NCBI RefSeq assembly: GCF_015627175.1
Contig: NZ_VTDQ01000011.1
Span: 1 to 64,000, forward strand
DNA length: 64,000 bases
Direction: 5' to 3'
Source: Acinetobacter pollinis
GTDB lineage: Bacteria; Pseudomonadota; Gammaproteobacteria; Pseudomonadales; Moraxellaceae
The notes beneath the pieces were generated by a model. It was given only the letters and a program-made list of their open reading frames with translations, ran no database searches and was not told where the DNA came from. Below are positions 45,311-53,710 of the stretch, in pieces. Each line of letters begins with the position of its first letter. Within the stretch, counting starts at the first letter, position 1. A program made the translations under genes and the position numbers.

Positions 45311-46201
45311 GGTTTGAAACCAGTCTAAAAATAGATGGGGCCATGCGGTGGTTTCTGTACCTTGCTTTCCAAGTCCCCAACCATGACCACCATTTTTAAA
45401 CTTATAAAACTGGTATGGAACATGTGCTTTATTCAATGAATGTTCTAAGAGAAGACTGTGCATGATCGGTGCAGTTTCATCATCTTCTGCATGTGCGAAA
45501 AATACCGGCGGCATTTTGGAAGAGACTTGCTCATCTACAGAAAATGCTTTTTCTAGAGCAATATTTTGGGTGTGTCCTAAAAGGCTATAGTAAGAGTGTG
45601 TAGTATTAAGAGGAGCTTCCATATGAATGACAGGATAAAGTAAAACTGTAAAGTCAGGACGTGCAGATATAGAGTCTAAAGCATCTTGTTGATTATAAAA
45701 TGTTGTATTCCATCGTGTACTTAAAATCCCTGCGAGATGTCCTCCTGCTGAAAAGCCTAATACACCAATTTTATGTGCATCGTAACCATATTTTTCTGCA
45801 CTTGCACGAATAATACGAATAGCACGTTGGCCGTCTGCAAATGGATCATTGCGTGAGTTGGCATTTTCTTTAATATTAGGTAGTCGGTAAATAAGTTCAA
45901 ATACAGTAAAACCTTGTTTTTTTAACCATTTTGAAGTTGGCGTTCCTTCTTTATTTAATGCTTCATGTGCATAACCTCCACCACTGAGTACTAATATTGC
46001 AGTATGCTTATTATTCTCTTGCTGCGGTTGATATAAAGCGATCATTGGCGCTTCTATATCCTGTCTATCTACATTTTTTTCTAATAATGACTGATGAAGT
46101 AGATTTTGATTGGGCCATATAGCAATATTTATAGGTTGTGCCCACAAAAGATGAGGTGTAATAAATATTGCAAAAATGAATAGAAAATAGCTTTTTAACA
46201 T
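45302..46201 (-). CDS. exported alpha/beta-hydrolase (acetylesterase-like)
   Basis: The 299-residue protein has a signal peptide (MLKSYFLFIFAIFITPHLLWA, cleavage near 21) and an alpha/beta-hydrolase fold of the BD-FAE/acetyl-xylan esterase kind: LSGGGYAHEA (oxyanion region, about 74-83), the nucleophile GFSAGGH (about 149-155), AEDDETAP (Asp) and NGGHGWG (His). It probably cleaves acyl esters in the periplasm. Its 3' end overlaps the csaA remnant by 9 bp. Substrate unknown. Confidence 0.82.
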   Translation of the reverse strand: MLKSYFLFIFAIFITPHLLWAQPINIAIWPNQNLLHQSLLEKNVDRQDIEAPMIALYQPQQENNKHTAILVLSGGGYAHEALNKEGTPTSKWLKKQGFTVFELIYRLPNIKENANSRNDPFADGQRAIRIIRASAEKYGYDAHKIGVLGFSAGGHLAGILSTRWNTTFYNQQDALDSISARPDFTVLLYPVIHMEAPLNTTHSYYSLLGHTQNIALEKAFSVDEQVSSKMPPVFFAHAEDDETAPIMHSLLLEHSLNKAHVPYQFYKFKNGGHGWGLGKQGTETTAWPHLFLDWFQTLQ

Positions 46202-46369
46202 TGATGATCACCCTACAAAGAATTAGAAACTAAGGGGAGAGCATAATTCATCTATATTTAATCTATTCTTAAACCACAGGATAAATATTGTTAGTACCTG
46301 TAGTTTTCTATTCGCCTGTTCTCTATTTTTGAATATGGCCTTCTATATTTATTTATCACTGAAGCAGAA

Positions 46370-46397
46370 AAAAACCGAGCTAAATAACTCGGTTTTT
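46370..46397 (-). terminator. purC operon terminator
   Basis: AAAACCGAG pairs with CTCGGTTTT over an 8-nt loop just after purC. On the minus strand the stem ends in a T-run continued by the adjacent bases. Confidence 0.8.
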
Positions 46398-46413
46398 ATC
46401 ATATTGAATATGA

Positions 46414-47133
46414 TTAGATGCTGTCTAGATTTACGCCTAAACGATGTGCAACTTCTTCATATGCTTCTACGACATCGCCAAGTCCTTGACGGAAACGGTC
46501 TTTATCTAGTTTTTTCTTTGTTTCTTTATCCCATAGACGGCAACCATCTGGCGAAAATTCATCACCAAGAACGATACGATCATGGAATACACCAAACTCA
46601 AGTTTAAAGTCGACAAGGATCATACCGCCTTCATTAAAGAGAGCAGTAAGTACTTCATTCACTTTATAAGTAAGTACTTTCATTTGTGCAAGTTGTTCTT
46701 CAGTTGCCCAACCTAAAGCCACAGACTGTGACTCGTTCACCATTGGATCACCTAAAGCATCATCTTTGAAAAAGAGCTCGAATGTTGGTGGTGTAAGTTG
46801 TTTACCTTCTTCTACACCCAAACGACGGCATAATGAACCTGCTGCATAGTTACGAACAACGCACTCTACAGGAATCATATCTAATTTCTTAACTAACACT
46901 TCGCTTGGATTTAAAAGCTTTTCAAAATGGGTCTCGATACCTGCTTCTGCAAGTTTTTCCATAATGAAGGCATTAAATAGGTTATTTACCTTGCCCTTAC
47001 GGTCTAATTGAGCAACTTTTTCGCCGTTGAATGCTGAAGCATCATCACGGAACACTAAAATTAAATGATCTGGATGATCTGTTTCATACACAGATTTTGC
47101 TTTACCGGTATAGAGCAGGGCTTGTTTTAACAT
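46414..47133 (-). CDS. purC: SAICAR synthetase PurC
   Basis: PurC joins CAIR and aspartate in purine synthesis. The 239-residue protein has [13 protein letters not shown] near the start, [12 protein letters not shown] (about 24-35), [15 protein letters not shown] and LVDFKLEFG (about 174-182), all family marks. I use ATG 47133, with AGG 8 nt upstream, matching the usual 239-residue length; a longer in-frame start at 47154 is less likely. It is the third gene of dapA-bamC-purC, an order shared with E. coli. Confidence 0.95.
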   Translation of the reverse strand: MLKQALLYTGKAKSVYETDHPDHLILVFRDDASAFNGEKVAQLDRKGKVNNLFNAFIMEKLAEAGIETHFEKLLNPSEVLVKKLDMIPVECVVRNYAAGSLCRRLGVEEGKQLTPPTFELFFKDDALGDPMVNESQSVALGWATEEQLAQMKVLTYKVNEVLTALFNEGGMILVDFKLEFGVFHDRIVLGDEFSPDGCRLWDKETKKKLDKDRFRQGLGDVVEAYEEVAHRLGVNLDSI

Positions 47134-47170
47134 GGGATAAACCTGTTTTTTCAAAAATAATGCTTAAAAT

Positions 47171-47782
47171 TTAGGCTGGCCAATTTTGAGAAATTTGATC
47201 CAATAATGCTTTTGCTTTTGTTTGATCAGCAAAACTATTATCAGGGTTAAACAATACGATTGTACTGTCTTTGCCAACAGCCGAAAGTTTAATGATATAT
47301 GTACCATCATTACCTTGGATCGTTGCTTGATACTTTGAACGACTTTGGTCAGTGACCTGATAGTTCAGATGATTGAGCGCGCCAAGCGTATACTGCCAAA
47401 TAGTATCAGGTTTACCGCTGACTTTCAGTAAAGGATTTTGCTGAGCATCAAATAATACAGTAGGACGGACATACAATCCCTGTTTTGCAGATGTTCTATT
47501 TGCAACTATTTCGCCTGGTCTAGGCATTGCAAATCGATTTCCCTTTTGATTTTCAAAATCAGGTGCGTGTTGAAGTGCAAGTGGATCAATCGTTGGAGCA
47601 GGATATAAAGGAGTTGCAGGTCTAACTTGATCACCTTCTGGATATTTAAGTGGTTCAAGCGTAGTTGCTTTTTTATAATCTAAAGATCCATTATTCACAG
47701 CCAATTTATGGCCTAAAGTGCTACAACCTGTGATTGCTAACACTGAAAGTGTGATAAATGTAAGACCTAAACGTAATTGCAT
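47171..47782 (-). CDS. bamC: outer-membrane assembly lipoprotein BamC (short form)
   Basis: The 203-residue precursor has a lipobox ITGC (Cys about 20), a long extended N-terminal region rich in Pro (about 22-85), and one helix-grip-like domain (about 100-203). E. coli BamC is about 344 residues with two such domains, so this one lacks the second. Position between dapA and purC is exactly that of bamC (nlpB) in E. coli. BamC is a peripheral member of the BAM complex that binds BamD through its extended N-terminus. Confidence 0.82.
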   Translation of the reverse strand: MQLRLGLTFITLSVLAITGCSTLGHKLAVNNGSLDYKKATTLEPLKYPEGDQVRPATPLYPAPTIDPLALQHAPDFENQKGNRFAMPRPGEIVANRTSAKQGLYVRPTVLFDAQQNPLLKVSGKPDTIWQYTLGALNHLNYQVTDQSRSKYQATIQGNDGTYIIKLSAVGKDSTIVLFNPDNSFADQTKAKALLDQISQNWPA

Positions 47783-47794
47783 AATATTGTGCTC

Positions 47795-48688
47795 TTAAAT
47801 AATTCCGACTTCTTTGAGTGCCTCATTCAGCGGTGTTCTATATTCTTCTGCAAGTGGCGTAAGCGGAAGTCGAATACCTGTAGACATAAGACCCATTTCG
47901 TATAGTGCCCATTTCACAGGAATTGGATTGGATTCGCAAAATAAAATATTGTTTAGATTTGCAATTCTTTCATTTAAATGGCGTGCTTCTTGGGCGTTTC
48001 CTGCAATAGCAGCTTTACAGACTTGACTGACTGTATTTGGAGCAATGTTTGCAGTCACTGAGATATTTCCCTTACCGCCTAAAAGCATGAGTTCTACGGC
48101 AGTATCGTCATCACCTGAAAACACATCCATTTTACCATTTAATTGTTCAATGAGTGCTTGACCACGAGGGACATCACCTGTTGCATCTTTAATTGCAATA
48201 ATATTTTCAATTTCTGCAAGGCGAACAACAGTTTCATTTTTTAAATCTACACTGGTTCTACCTGGAACATTGTAAAGAATAACAGGAATATCTGCAGATT
48301 CAGCAATTGCTTTAAAGTGCTGGTATAAACCTTCTTGTGTCGGCTTATTATAATAAGGTGTTACAGAGAGAACTGCGTCAGCACCAAATTCATAAGCTTC
48401 TTTGGTTAGCTCAATCGCTTCATGCGTTGAGTTTGCACCTGTACCTGCAATAATAGGAATACGTTTATTTGCAACACGAATGATTTCTTTGATCACTTGA
48501 GCGTGCTCATGCATGGTAAGTGTAGATGACTCACCAGTTGTACCTACAGCAACAATAGCATTTGTACCTTGGGATATATGCCACTCAACGAGCTTTTCTA
48601 GACCCTTCCAATCTACGCTGCCATCTTCAAACATAGGGGTGACGAGTGCGACAATTGAGCCTTGAATATTCTGAGCTAGCTGAGTCAT
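47795..48688 (-). CDS. dapA: 4-hydroxy-tetrahydrodipicolinate synthase DapA
   Basis: DapA condenses pyruvate and aspartate semialdehyde, the first committed step to diaminopimelate and lysine. The 297-residue protein has the GTTGESSTL block (about 43-51), LYNVPGRTSVDL near 134-145 (Tyr of the catalytic triad), and the Schiff-base Lys in IIAIKDATGD (about 158-167). I choose ATG 48688 by homologous length. No close Shine-Dalgarno precedes it; the alternative ATG at 48718 would add ten residues. First gene of dapA-bamC-purC. Confidence 0.93.
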   Translation of the reverse strand: MTQLAQNIQGSIVALVTPMFEDGSVDWKGLEKLVEWHISQGTNAIVAVGTTGESSTLTMHEHAQVIKEIIRVANKRIPIIAGTGANSTHEAIELTKEAYEFGADAVLSVTPYYNKPTQEGLYQHFKAIAESADIPVILYNVPGRTSVDLKNETVVRLAEIENIIAIKDATGDVPRGQALIEQLNGKMDVFSGDDDTAVELMLLGGKGNISVTANIAPNTVSQVCKAAIAGNAQEARHLNERIANLNNILFCESNPIPVKWALYEMGLMSTGIRLPLTPLAEEYRTPLNEALKEVGII

Positions 48689-49002
48689 TTTGAAAAAATA
48701 TCCTGTTTGGTCATCCATATTTTAATCAATAAAGCGGATGGTGAAAGTAATTTTAAAATTGAATGAAAAAATTGATCATTGCATAATGCTTATTCAAATT
48801 ATGAATGATCATGACGTGAAGAACAATATCATTTGAAATAAGTCTATAAAACTTTATAGTCATTTTTTGTTATTTTTTCAACCATATTTGTCTGTTTATT
48901 AAATAGAAAAAATAAACCTGCTCATTTTTTGAAAAAAATAGATGTAATTACATATTATTCGTCGTAATTTTATAAATATCTTGTTATATAGAAGGTGCTC
49001 AT
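48689..49002. other. divergent promoter region dapA / pncA
   Basis: About 310 bp, very AT-rich, separates the two genes. A short dyad CTATAAA-AC-TTTATAG lies at 48844-48859. No ORF or known RNA is seen. Confidence 0.3.
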
Positions 49003-49623
49003 ATGGTATCTAAAAAATCTGCGTTAATTGTGGTTGATGTACAAAATGGCTTTATGCCTGGGGGAAACCTTGCAGTAAAAGAGGCAGACCAGATTATTCC
49101 AAGTATCAATCAAATAGCTAGGCAGTTTGGTTGTGTTGTACTTACTCAAGATTGGCATACAGAAGACCATATTTCATTTGCAGAAAATCATATAGGCAAA
49201 CAGCCTTTTGAAACGATAGAGTTAGCATATGGTACGCAAGTTTTATGGCCAAAACATTGCGTACAAGGCACTCATGATGCAGATTTTCATCCTGCACTAG
49301 ATATTCCAACAGCACAATTAATTATTCGCAAAGGATTTCATCAACATATTGATAGTTATTCTGCATTTTTAGAAGCCGATCATCAGACATCTACTGGCTT
49401 AAAAGGATATTTAAATTCAAGAGAAATTGATACGGTATATATTGTAGGTGTTGCTACAGATTTTTGTGTAGCTTGGACTGCGATCGATGCAATTAAACTT
49501 GGATTTAACACTTATGTCATCGAAGATGCGACAGCTGCAATTAATTTAAATGGATCATTAGGGCAAAGTTGGTTGCAAATGACACAAATGGGTGTCAAAA
49601 GAATTTTGATGAAAGATATTTAA
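49003..49623 (+). CDS. pncA: nicotinamidase PncA
   Basis: PncA converts nicotinamide to nicotinate for NAD salvage and also activates pyrazinamide. The 206-residue protein has the catalytic Asp in VVDVQNGFMPGGNL (about 9-22), metal ligands in TQDWHTEDHISFA (about 49-61), Lys in IIRKGF and the nucleophilic Cys in VGVATDFCVAWTA (about 149-161). GAAGG precedes the start. A 15-bp stem hairpin follows the gene. Confidence 0.93.
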   Translation: MVSKKSALIVVDVQNGFMPGGNLAVKEADQIIPSINQIARQFGCVVLTQDWHTEDHISFAENHIGKQPFETIELAYGTQVLWPKHCVQGTHDADFHPALDIPTAQLIIRKGFHQHIDSYSAFLEADHQTSTGLKGYLNSREIDTVYIVGVATDFCVAWTAIDAIKLGFNTYVIEDATAAINLNGSLGQSWLQMTQMGVKRILMKDI

Positions 49624-49631
49624 AAAAAAGG

Positions 49632-49667
49632 ACAGTAAAAATATAGGGGGTACTATATTTTTACTGT
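49632..49667. terminator. hairpin after pncA
   Basis: ACAGTAAAAATATAG pairs perfectly with CTATATTTTTACTGT (15-bp stem, 6-nt loop) between converging genes. No T-tract outside the stem, but the strength of the stem supports a 3'-end role. Confidence 0.65.
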
Positions 49668-49681
49668 TGGGATAAAAAACG

Positions 49682-50236
49682 TTAACTCGCTTTTTTCATT
49701 GTAATTATACGAGGGCTATTTTTTTTCTTTAGATGCAATATAAGCATCAGGTTCTTGTCAAAAACACCTCGGGAGTATTTGACAGATGAGTCAACAATAT
49801 TTAAACAAAGCTCTAAATCATTGAAAAAGAAAGTTTGTTTGGTATCTGTCATCTCATTAAATTTTCTGTTATTTGATAACCCAGAATCAAACTGCTGTGC
49901 ATAACCTAAGGCATCCCAAATGAGCTCCTTTGGATTATGCTTGAAGAATCGATTCAAGTTTTTATCAAAAAATACGACTAATGGTTGTTCAACTAAAGAA
50001 TCATCTAAATGTTCTTTCAGCGTATTGGTATAGAGCAAGAGAGCAGAAGTAAACTGATGATAGTTTTTAAACTGCTCTTTGCAACAGAAACTATAGAAGA
50101 ACCGATGCGTCGTAATAAATTTTTGGGCAGATGTACATGGAAAATTCTTTGCTATCGCAACAGATTTTAAATCATCAATGATTTCATTTTTCCAACTTCT
50201 ATCATGCGTGAAATGATCTTCAGACTGGTAAATCAT
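49682..50236 (-). CDS. YqcI/YcgG family protein (GntA-like)
   Basis: The 184-residue protein shows, in the right order, the landmarks I know from the YqcI/YcgG family: NFPCTSAQ (about 31-38), QPLVVFFD (84-91), W107 in ELIWDALGYAQQFD, a FFFNDLELCLNI strand (136-147) and an SRG (155-157) before a last strand LMLILHL. One member, GntA of guanitoxin synthesis, is a heme-dependent N-hydroxylase. In others the block before SR often contains His and Arg; here it reads DSSVKYSR, so heme binding is uncertain. I use ATG 50236; the track of GGGTG upstream supports it over TTG 50248. Beside a TetR gene and a diiron-oxidase-like gene. Confidence 0.6.
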   Translation of the reverse strand: MIYQSEDHFTHDRSWKNEIIDDLKSVAIAKNFPCTSAQKFITTHRFFYSFCCKEQFKNYHQFTSALLLYTNTLKEHLDDSLVEQPLVVFFDKNLNRFFKHNPKELIWDALGYAQQFDSGLSNNRKFNEMTDTKQTFFFNDLELCLNIVDSSVKYSRGVFDKNLMLILHLKKKNSPRIITMKKAS

Positions 50237-50334
50237 ATAATCACCCAAAAATATATATTAACATTTTGTATGTATGTAATGATACATTAAAAAGATAGAC
50301 AGTTCTGTATTTATTTTCACTTTTTTGTAACTAG

Positions 50335-50895
50335 CTATGAGATCGTAGCATGCGATAACATTGCTGCAACAACATCCCATGCGAAAGTGATTGCTTGATA
50401 ATCTTTAAATAGTTGTTCATGAATAATAGCACCGTCGAGTAATAAGCGAATTTGTATGGCTAATTTATGATTATCTACAACATTCATTTCCTGTAATAGT
50501 TGTTCTATCGTATCGGTTAACCATTGTTTGTGAGCTTTTGATATTGTTTGGGAGTCTGGATGATGCGGTAACTCATCTAAGGCTTTAATGAACATACATC
50601 CATGAAAGTCTTCCTGATAAAACCATTTTTCAAACCAATCAAAAATTGTTTTTAGTTTGAAATAAGAGTCTTGATTCTCTTCTAATGAAGACTGAATACT
50701 TTCTCGGATAAGTCGATCTCTTTCTAAAAGACATTCTGTAATAAGATTATCCTTAGACGGAAAATACTTATAAAATGTCATTTTTGCTACTTTCGATTCC
50801 GATATAATGCGGTCAATTCCCACACTTGCATAACCAAATTGGTTAAACAATTCTATAGCCTTATAAAGGATATCTTTTTGCTTTTTTGACATCAT
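50335..50895 (-). CDS. TetR/AcrR-family regulator
   Basis: The 186-residue protein has a TetR helix-turn-helix (about 8-52: LYKAIELFNQFGYASVGIDRIISESKVAKMTFYKYFPSKDNL) and a ligand domain with HGCMFIKALDEL (about 98-109), typical of TetR proteins that sense small toxic organic compounds. It is divergent from the heme-oxygenase-like gene at 50988, with a dyad ACAGA-4-TCTGT (50947-50960) between them, and lies upstream of the GntA-like gene on the same strand (about 100 bp gap). It probably regulates one or both. Confidence 0.87.
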   Translation of the reverse strand: MMSKKQKDILYKAIELFNQFGYASVGIDRIISESKVAKMTFYKYFPSKDNLITECLLERDRLIRESIQSSLEENQDSYFKLKTIFDWFEKWFYQEDFHGCMFIKALDELPHHPDSQTISKAHKQWLTDTIEQLLQEMNVVDNHKLAIQIRLLLDGAIIHEQLFKDYQAITFAWDVVAAMLSHATIS

Positions 50896-50946
50896 TTAAT
50901 CTCTTTAAAATATTATGATATAAAAATATTATGTGTAATATTATAT

Positions 50947-50960
50947 ACAGATAAGTCTGT
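50947..50960. promoter_or_regulatory. candidate TetR operator
   Basis: ACAGA and TCTGT form a 5-bp inverted repeat with 4-nt spacer in the gap between the divergent TetR gene and the diiron-oxidase-like gene. A related palindrome AGACCGGTCT followed by GTC occurs at 52363-52372. Confidence 0.4.
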
Positions 50961-50987
50961 TAGTTGTATTAAAAAAGGGGAAGCCTT

Positions 50988-51800
50988 GTGTGTAATATAG
51001 CGAATAATCAATCGGCTAGGTATACTGCCATTGATCTTCTAAAAAAATCTATTCCTGAAAATATATGGAATGAAAGCGAAAATAAACTTATTGGTTTGAA
51101 AAAAGAGATTCTAGCACATCCATTATTCAAACATGCCATTATTGAAAAATTGAACAATAAATTTTTTAGTTTAGAACAAGTACAAGATATACATTTAGAG
51201 TATCAACACAGTATTGTTGAGATATTTACGGATGCACTGTTAATGTCACAATTTCAGGCACGCCAGCTAGATCCGAAAATATTTCCAACAATTAAAATGT
51301 ACCCAAGATTCCTGATTGCCTTTAATATTAATGATGAGTTCGGTTTGTCTTCAGAACATAATAGTTATGATGATACGCCTTTGAATGCCCATTTTTGTTT
51401 GTTTAATCGCGTGCTTGATGATTTAAGTATTTCTAAAGAAAAAATTGAGCAATATGTGTGTTCTCAAGAAGCAAACAATCTCAGAACATTTTTAGAAAAC
51501 ACTTATTCTGACTACATTAAAGTGGTACTGGCACTTGCAATTGCGGAACAACAAGTGATTACATTCTCTCCACCATTGAAACAGTCTGTTAAAAATTTAG
51601 ATATCGATATAGATCAGGGCTACTATGACGTACATGGTACTACAGAGGATGAAAGTATCTCGGCTGCAGATGATCTTCATGAAGAAGACTTATGGCTATT
51701 ACTTAATCATGCATTACATTTAACAGACTTTGAAGACGTTAGAAAAGTCGCGATTGAGTATTGTGACTTATGGTATGCATTTTGGAGTAAGATGGAATAA
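50988..51800 (+). CDS. heme-oxygenase-like diiron oxidase-type protein
   Basis: The 270-residue all-helical protein resembles the iron-containing redox enzyme group (heme-oxygenase-like, HDO). Candidate metal ligands are well placed: Glu71 and His74 (LEYQHS), Asp116/Glu117 (NINDEFG), His135 (AHFCLFNRVL), Glu187 (LAIAEQQ), and His216 with Glu220/Asp221 (YYDVHGTTEDE). HDOs include N-oxygenases, UndA-type decarboxylases and CADD-like enzymes. The start codon is GTG 50988 with GGGGAAG upstream. Divergent from a TetR gene. Substrate unknown; family call from pattern only. Confidence 0.65.
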   Translation: MCNIANNQSARYTAIDLLKKSIPENIWNESENKLIGLKKEILAHPLFKHAIIEKLNNKFFSLEQVQDIHLEYQHSIVEIFTDALLMSQFQARQLDPKIFPTIKMYPRFLIAFNINDEFGLSSEHNSYDDTPLNAHFCLFNRVLDDLSISKEKIEQYVCSQEANNLRTFLENTYSDYIKVVLALAIAEQQVITFSPPLKQSVKNLDIDIDQGYYDVHGTTEDESISAADDLHEEDLWLLLNHALHLTDFEDVRKVAIEYCDLWYAFWSKME

Positions 51801-51931
51801 GTGTAGTTGTTATAACTAGACCTGTTAGGCAAATGATTATTTAGAGTAGATGTTAGTATGTATTTAAAATTACTTATATAGCTAAAATTTTATTATTATA
51901 AAGTATTTATTTTTTTAGCTTTATTTATATA

Positions 51932-52315
51932 TTAAATAATGTTTACAAGCTCTAAGTCTTCATTTGCTGATACTGAGTAAATGTCATTATCTATATCAAT
52001 CGATTCTACTGTTAAGTAATTTGAAGGATTTGTAGTTTTTTCTACGTTCAAAAATGTAAAATCATCAATAGCAGCATTACCAGTCTGAATAAAAATTTCT
52101 TTCATTTTTTCTAGATTATCATTAATTTCACTATATACATTTGTAAATACTGAAATATCGCTACCTTCTGTATTGAGTAAGTTCACTATTTCTTTATAGT
52201 TATTATTCTGTATATGTTCAAAGAATAATTCTCTATTTTCTGTATTGTTACATGGGAAAACTCTGCTGTAAGTTTCCCAAGGTGTAATCTGAAAAGTCAT
52301 TTCGTACAAATGCAT
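51932..52315 (-). CDS. uncharacterised 127-residue protein
   Basis: I do not recognise this acidic protein. It has no signal peptide or membrane segment; the end (VESIDIDNDIYSVSANEDLELVNII) is rich in Asp/Glu, with a helical middle (EINDNLEKMKEIFIQTGN). Codon use looks as AT-rich as its surroundings. An AGACCGGTCT palindrome lies about 50 bp upstream of the start, a plausible TetR-type operator. The ORF is a good length for this AT-rich background, but existence of the protein is not proven. Confidence 0.5.
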   Translation of the reverse strand: MHLYEMTFQITPWETYSRVFPCNNTENRELFFEHIQNNNYKEIVNLLNTEGSDISVFTNVYSEINDNLEKMKEIFIQTGNAAIDDFTFLNVEKTTNPSNYLTVESIDIDNDIYSVSANEDLELVNII

Positions 52316-52362
52316 TTTTCTTCAACTTTCTTGCTTGAATTGGTTTTATTTTACACTAATAA

Positions 52363-52372
52363 AGACCGGTCT
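52363..52372. promoter_or_regulatory. AGACCGGTCT palindrome, candidate operator
   Basis: A perfect 10-bp palindrome sits about 50 bp upstream of the 127-residue gene, in otherwise very AT-rich DNA. Many TetR-family sites have the form of GAC/GTC half-sites like these. It may be a target of the TetR at 50335. Confidence 0.4.
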
Positions 52373-52537
52373 GTCTAATTTAGTTAAATAGTTCTCTATT
52401 TAATGTAAATAACTTAAATGGTACTTAAATTAAAGATTATTTTTTAAATTAAAATATACATATAAAAATGACAGTATTGGTTTAATTATTAATTTTAACT
52501 CAGTACCACAAATTATCTTATATTATTAATTTATATA

Positions 52538-52780
52538 CTATTTATGTGATTTTGAAACAATTAATTTAGTCTTCCATGAGTACTTTTTCCACACCCATAA
52601 ATTGCCTAAATTTTCATCAATATAGATTTCATTGTCTACATGTGCATGTCGAACAATGTCGAGTGTTGGACGTTTATCTGAAAAAGCAAATAGGAAATTC
52701 CCATTAATTCCCTGAAGATAAACTTTTTTATTTGTAATTAATGTTGGGGAGTTGGTAAGCAATATTGTACTAGTATTCAT
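52538..52780 (-). CDS. uncharacterised 80-residue protein
   Basis: I do not recognise this protein. It is soluble, with Trp-rich LWVWKKYSW near the C-terminus and a predicted beta-rich fold (KKVYLQGINGNFLFAF). AGGAG is visible a few bases before the start on the minus strand (ATCTCCTATG read backwards gives a fitting site). Isolated between the 127-residue gene and a LysE-type exporter. It could be spurious. Confidence 0.45.
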   Translation of the reverse strand: MNTSTILLTNSPTLITNKKVYLQGINGNFLFAFSDKRPTLDIVRHAHVDNEIYIDENLGNLWVWKKYSWKTKLIVSKSHK

Positions 52781-53015
52781 AGGAGATAAATATCTAATTT
52801 TAAATATGAGAGTATATATATGTAAGTTTAGTATTTAAACAGAATATAAGTAACATATTCGCTGTGATTTAATAAAAATAATCACGGTTATATATATTTT
52901 TGTAAAACAAGGCACATAAATAATATATTTTTAGTTGAATATTTTTATCGTATAAATTTATTATTTTTCATATCTCAATCAATTATTTGAAATTGAAAAA
53001 TAGAAAGGTAAAGAA

Positions 53016-53627
53016 ATGAATTGGTTAGAGTTATTGAGCTATATTATTACGGTTGTAGTAATGATTGCTGTTCCTGGCCCTGTTATGCTACTTGTTGCTA
53101 GTGCAGGATTAAAAGGTGGATATTTACAAGCTTTAAAAACAATTTTCGGTACCAATACTGCTTCATTAGTTTTAATTGTCGCTTCTATTTGTATTTTAAA
53201 GGGCATATTTACTTTAAATATGCAGTTTTTTATTTTATTTAAATTGTTGGGCTGTTTATATATCGCATATTTGGGTTATGAGACACTCAAGGATGCAAAA
53301 GAGAGTGGCAATAAAGAAAAAATAGATCAAATTTCTCCTCAAGCAGGTGGTTTTAAGAAGGGTTTTTTGGTAGGTATTTCTAATCCTAAAGATATTATTT
53401 TTTTCTCGGCTTTTTTTCCTCAGTTTGTCAATGTTACATCCGATGTAAATATGAGTTTGATGGTTCTGATTGTTCTCTGGATTATTTTAGATTTTCTTAC
53501 GCTATCTATTGTTTATATGGGATTTAATCGATTATCTAAAAGTCGACATTACTCTAAAACTTTATATCTCTGCGGGATAATTTTAATATTTATTGCCATT
53601 TATGGAGCGATCACCAGCTTAACATAA
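53016..53627 (+). CDS. LysE/RhtB-family amino-acid exporter
   Basis: The 203-residue membrane protein has six hydrophobic segments and the LysE/RhtB signature AVPGPVMLLVASAGLKGGY near residues 18-36 and GISNPKDIIFFSAFFPQFV near 120-138. These proteins export amino acids or amino-acid-like small molecules. GAAAGG precedes the start. It is downstream of the GntA-like/diiron region but about 1.2 kb from the diiron gene, so co-expression is not shown. Substrate unknown. Confidence 0.85.
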   Translation: MNWLELLSYIITVVVMIAVPGPVMLLVASAGLKGGYLQALKTIFGTNTASLVLIVASICILKGIFTLNMQFFILFKLLGCLYIAYLGYETLKDAKESGNKEKIDQISPQAGGFKKGFLVGISNPKDIIFFSAFFPQFVNVTSDVNMSLMVLIVLWIILDFLTLSIVYMGFNRLSKSRHYSKTLYLCGIILIFIAIYGAITSLT

Positions 53628-53710
53628 GGAAAAATGAAAGAGGTTTTTTGCCAACGCACATGCATGGAATACAGTTTATGATTAAAACATGCATTCATAA
53701 ATCTGGAAAA

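Noticed and set aside
46329-46607. 92-residue plus-strand ORF after the esterase gene
   Set aside because: It runs through the purC terminator and antisense to purC; not gene-like.
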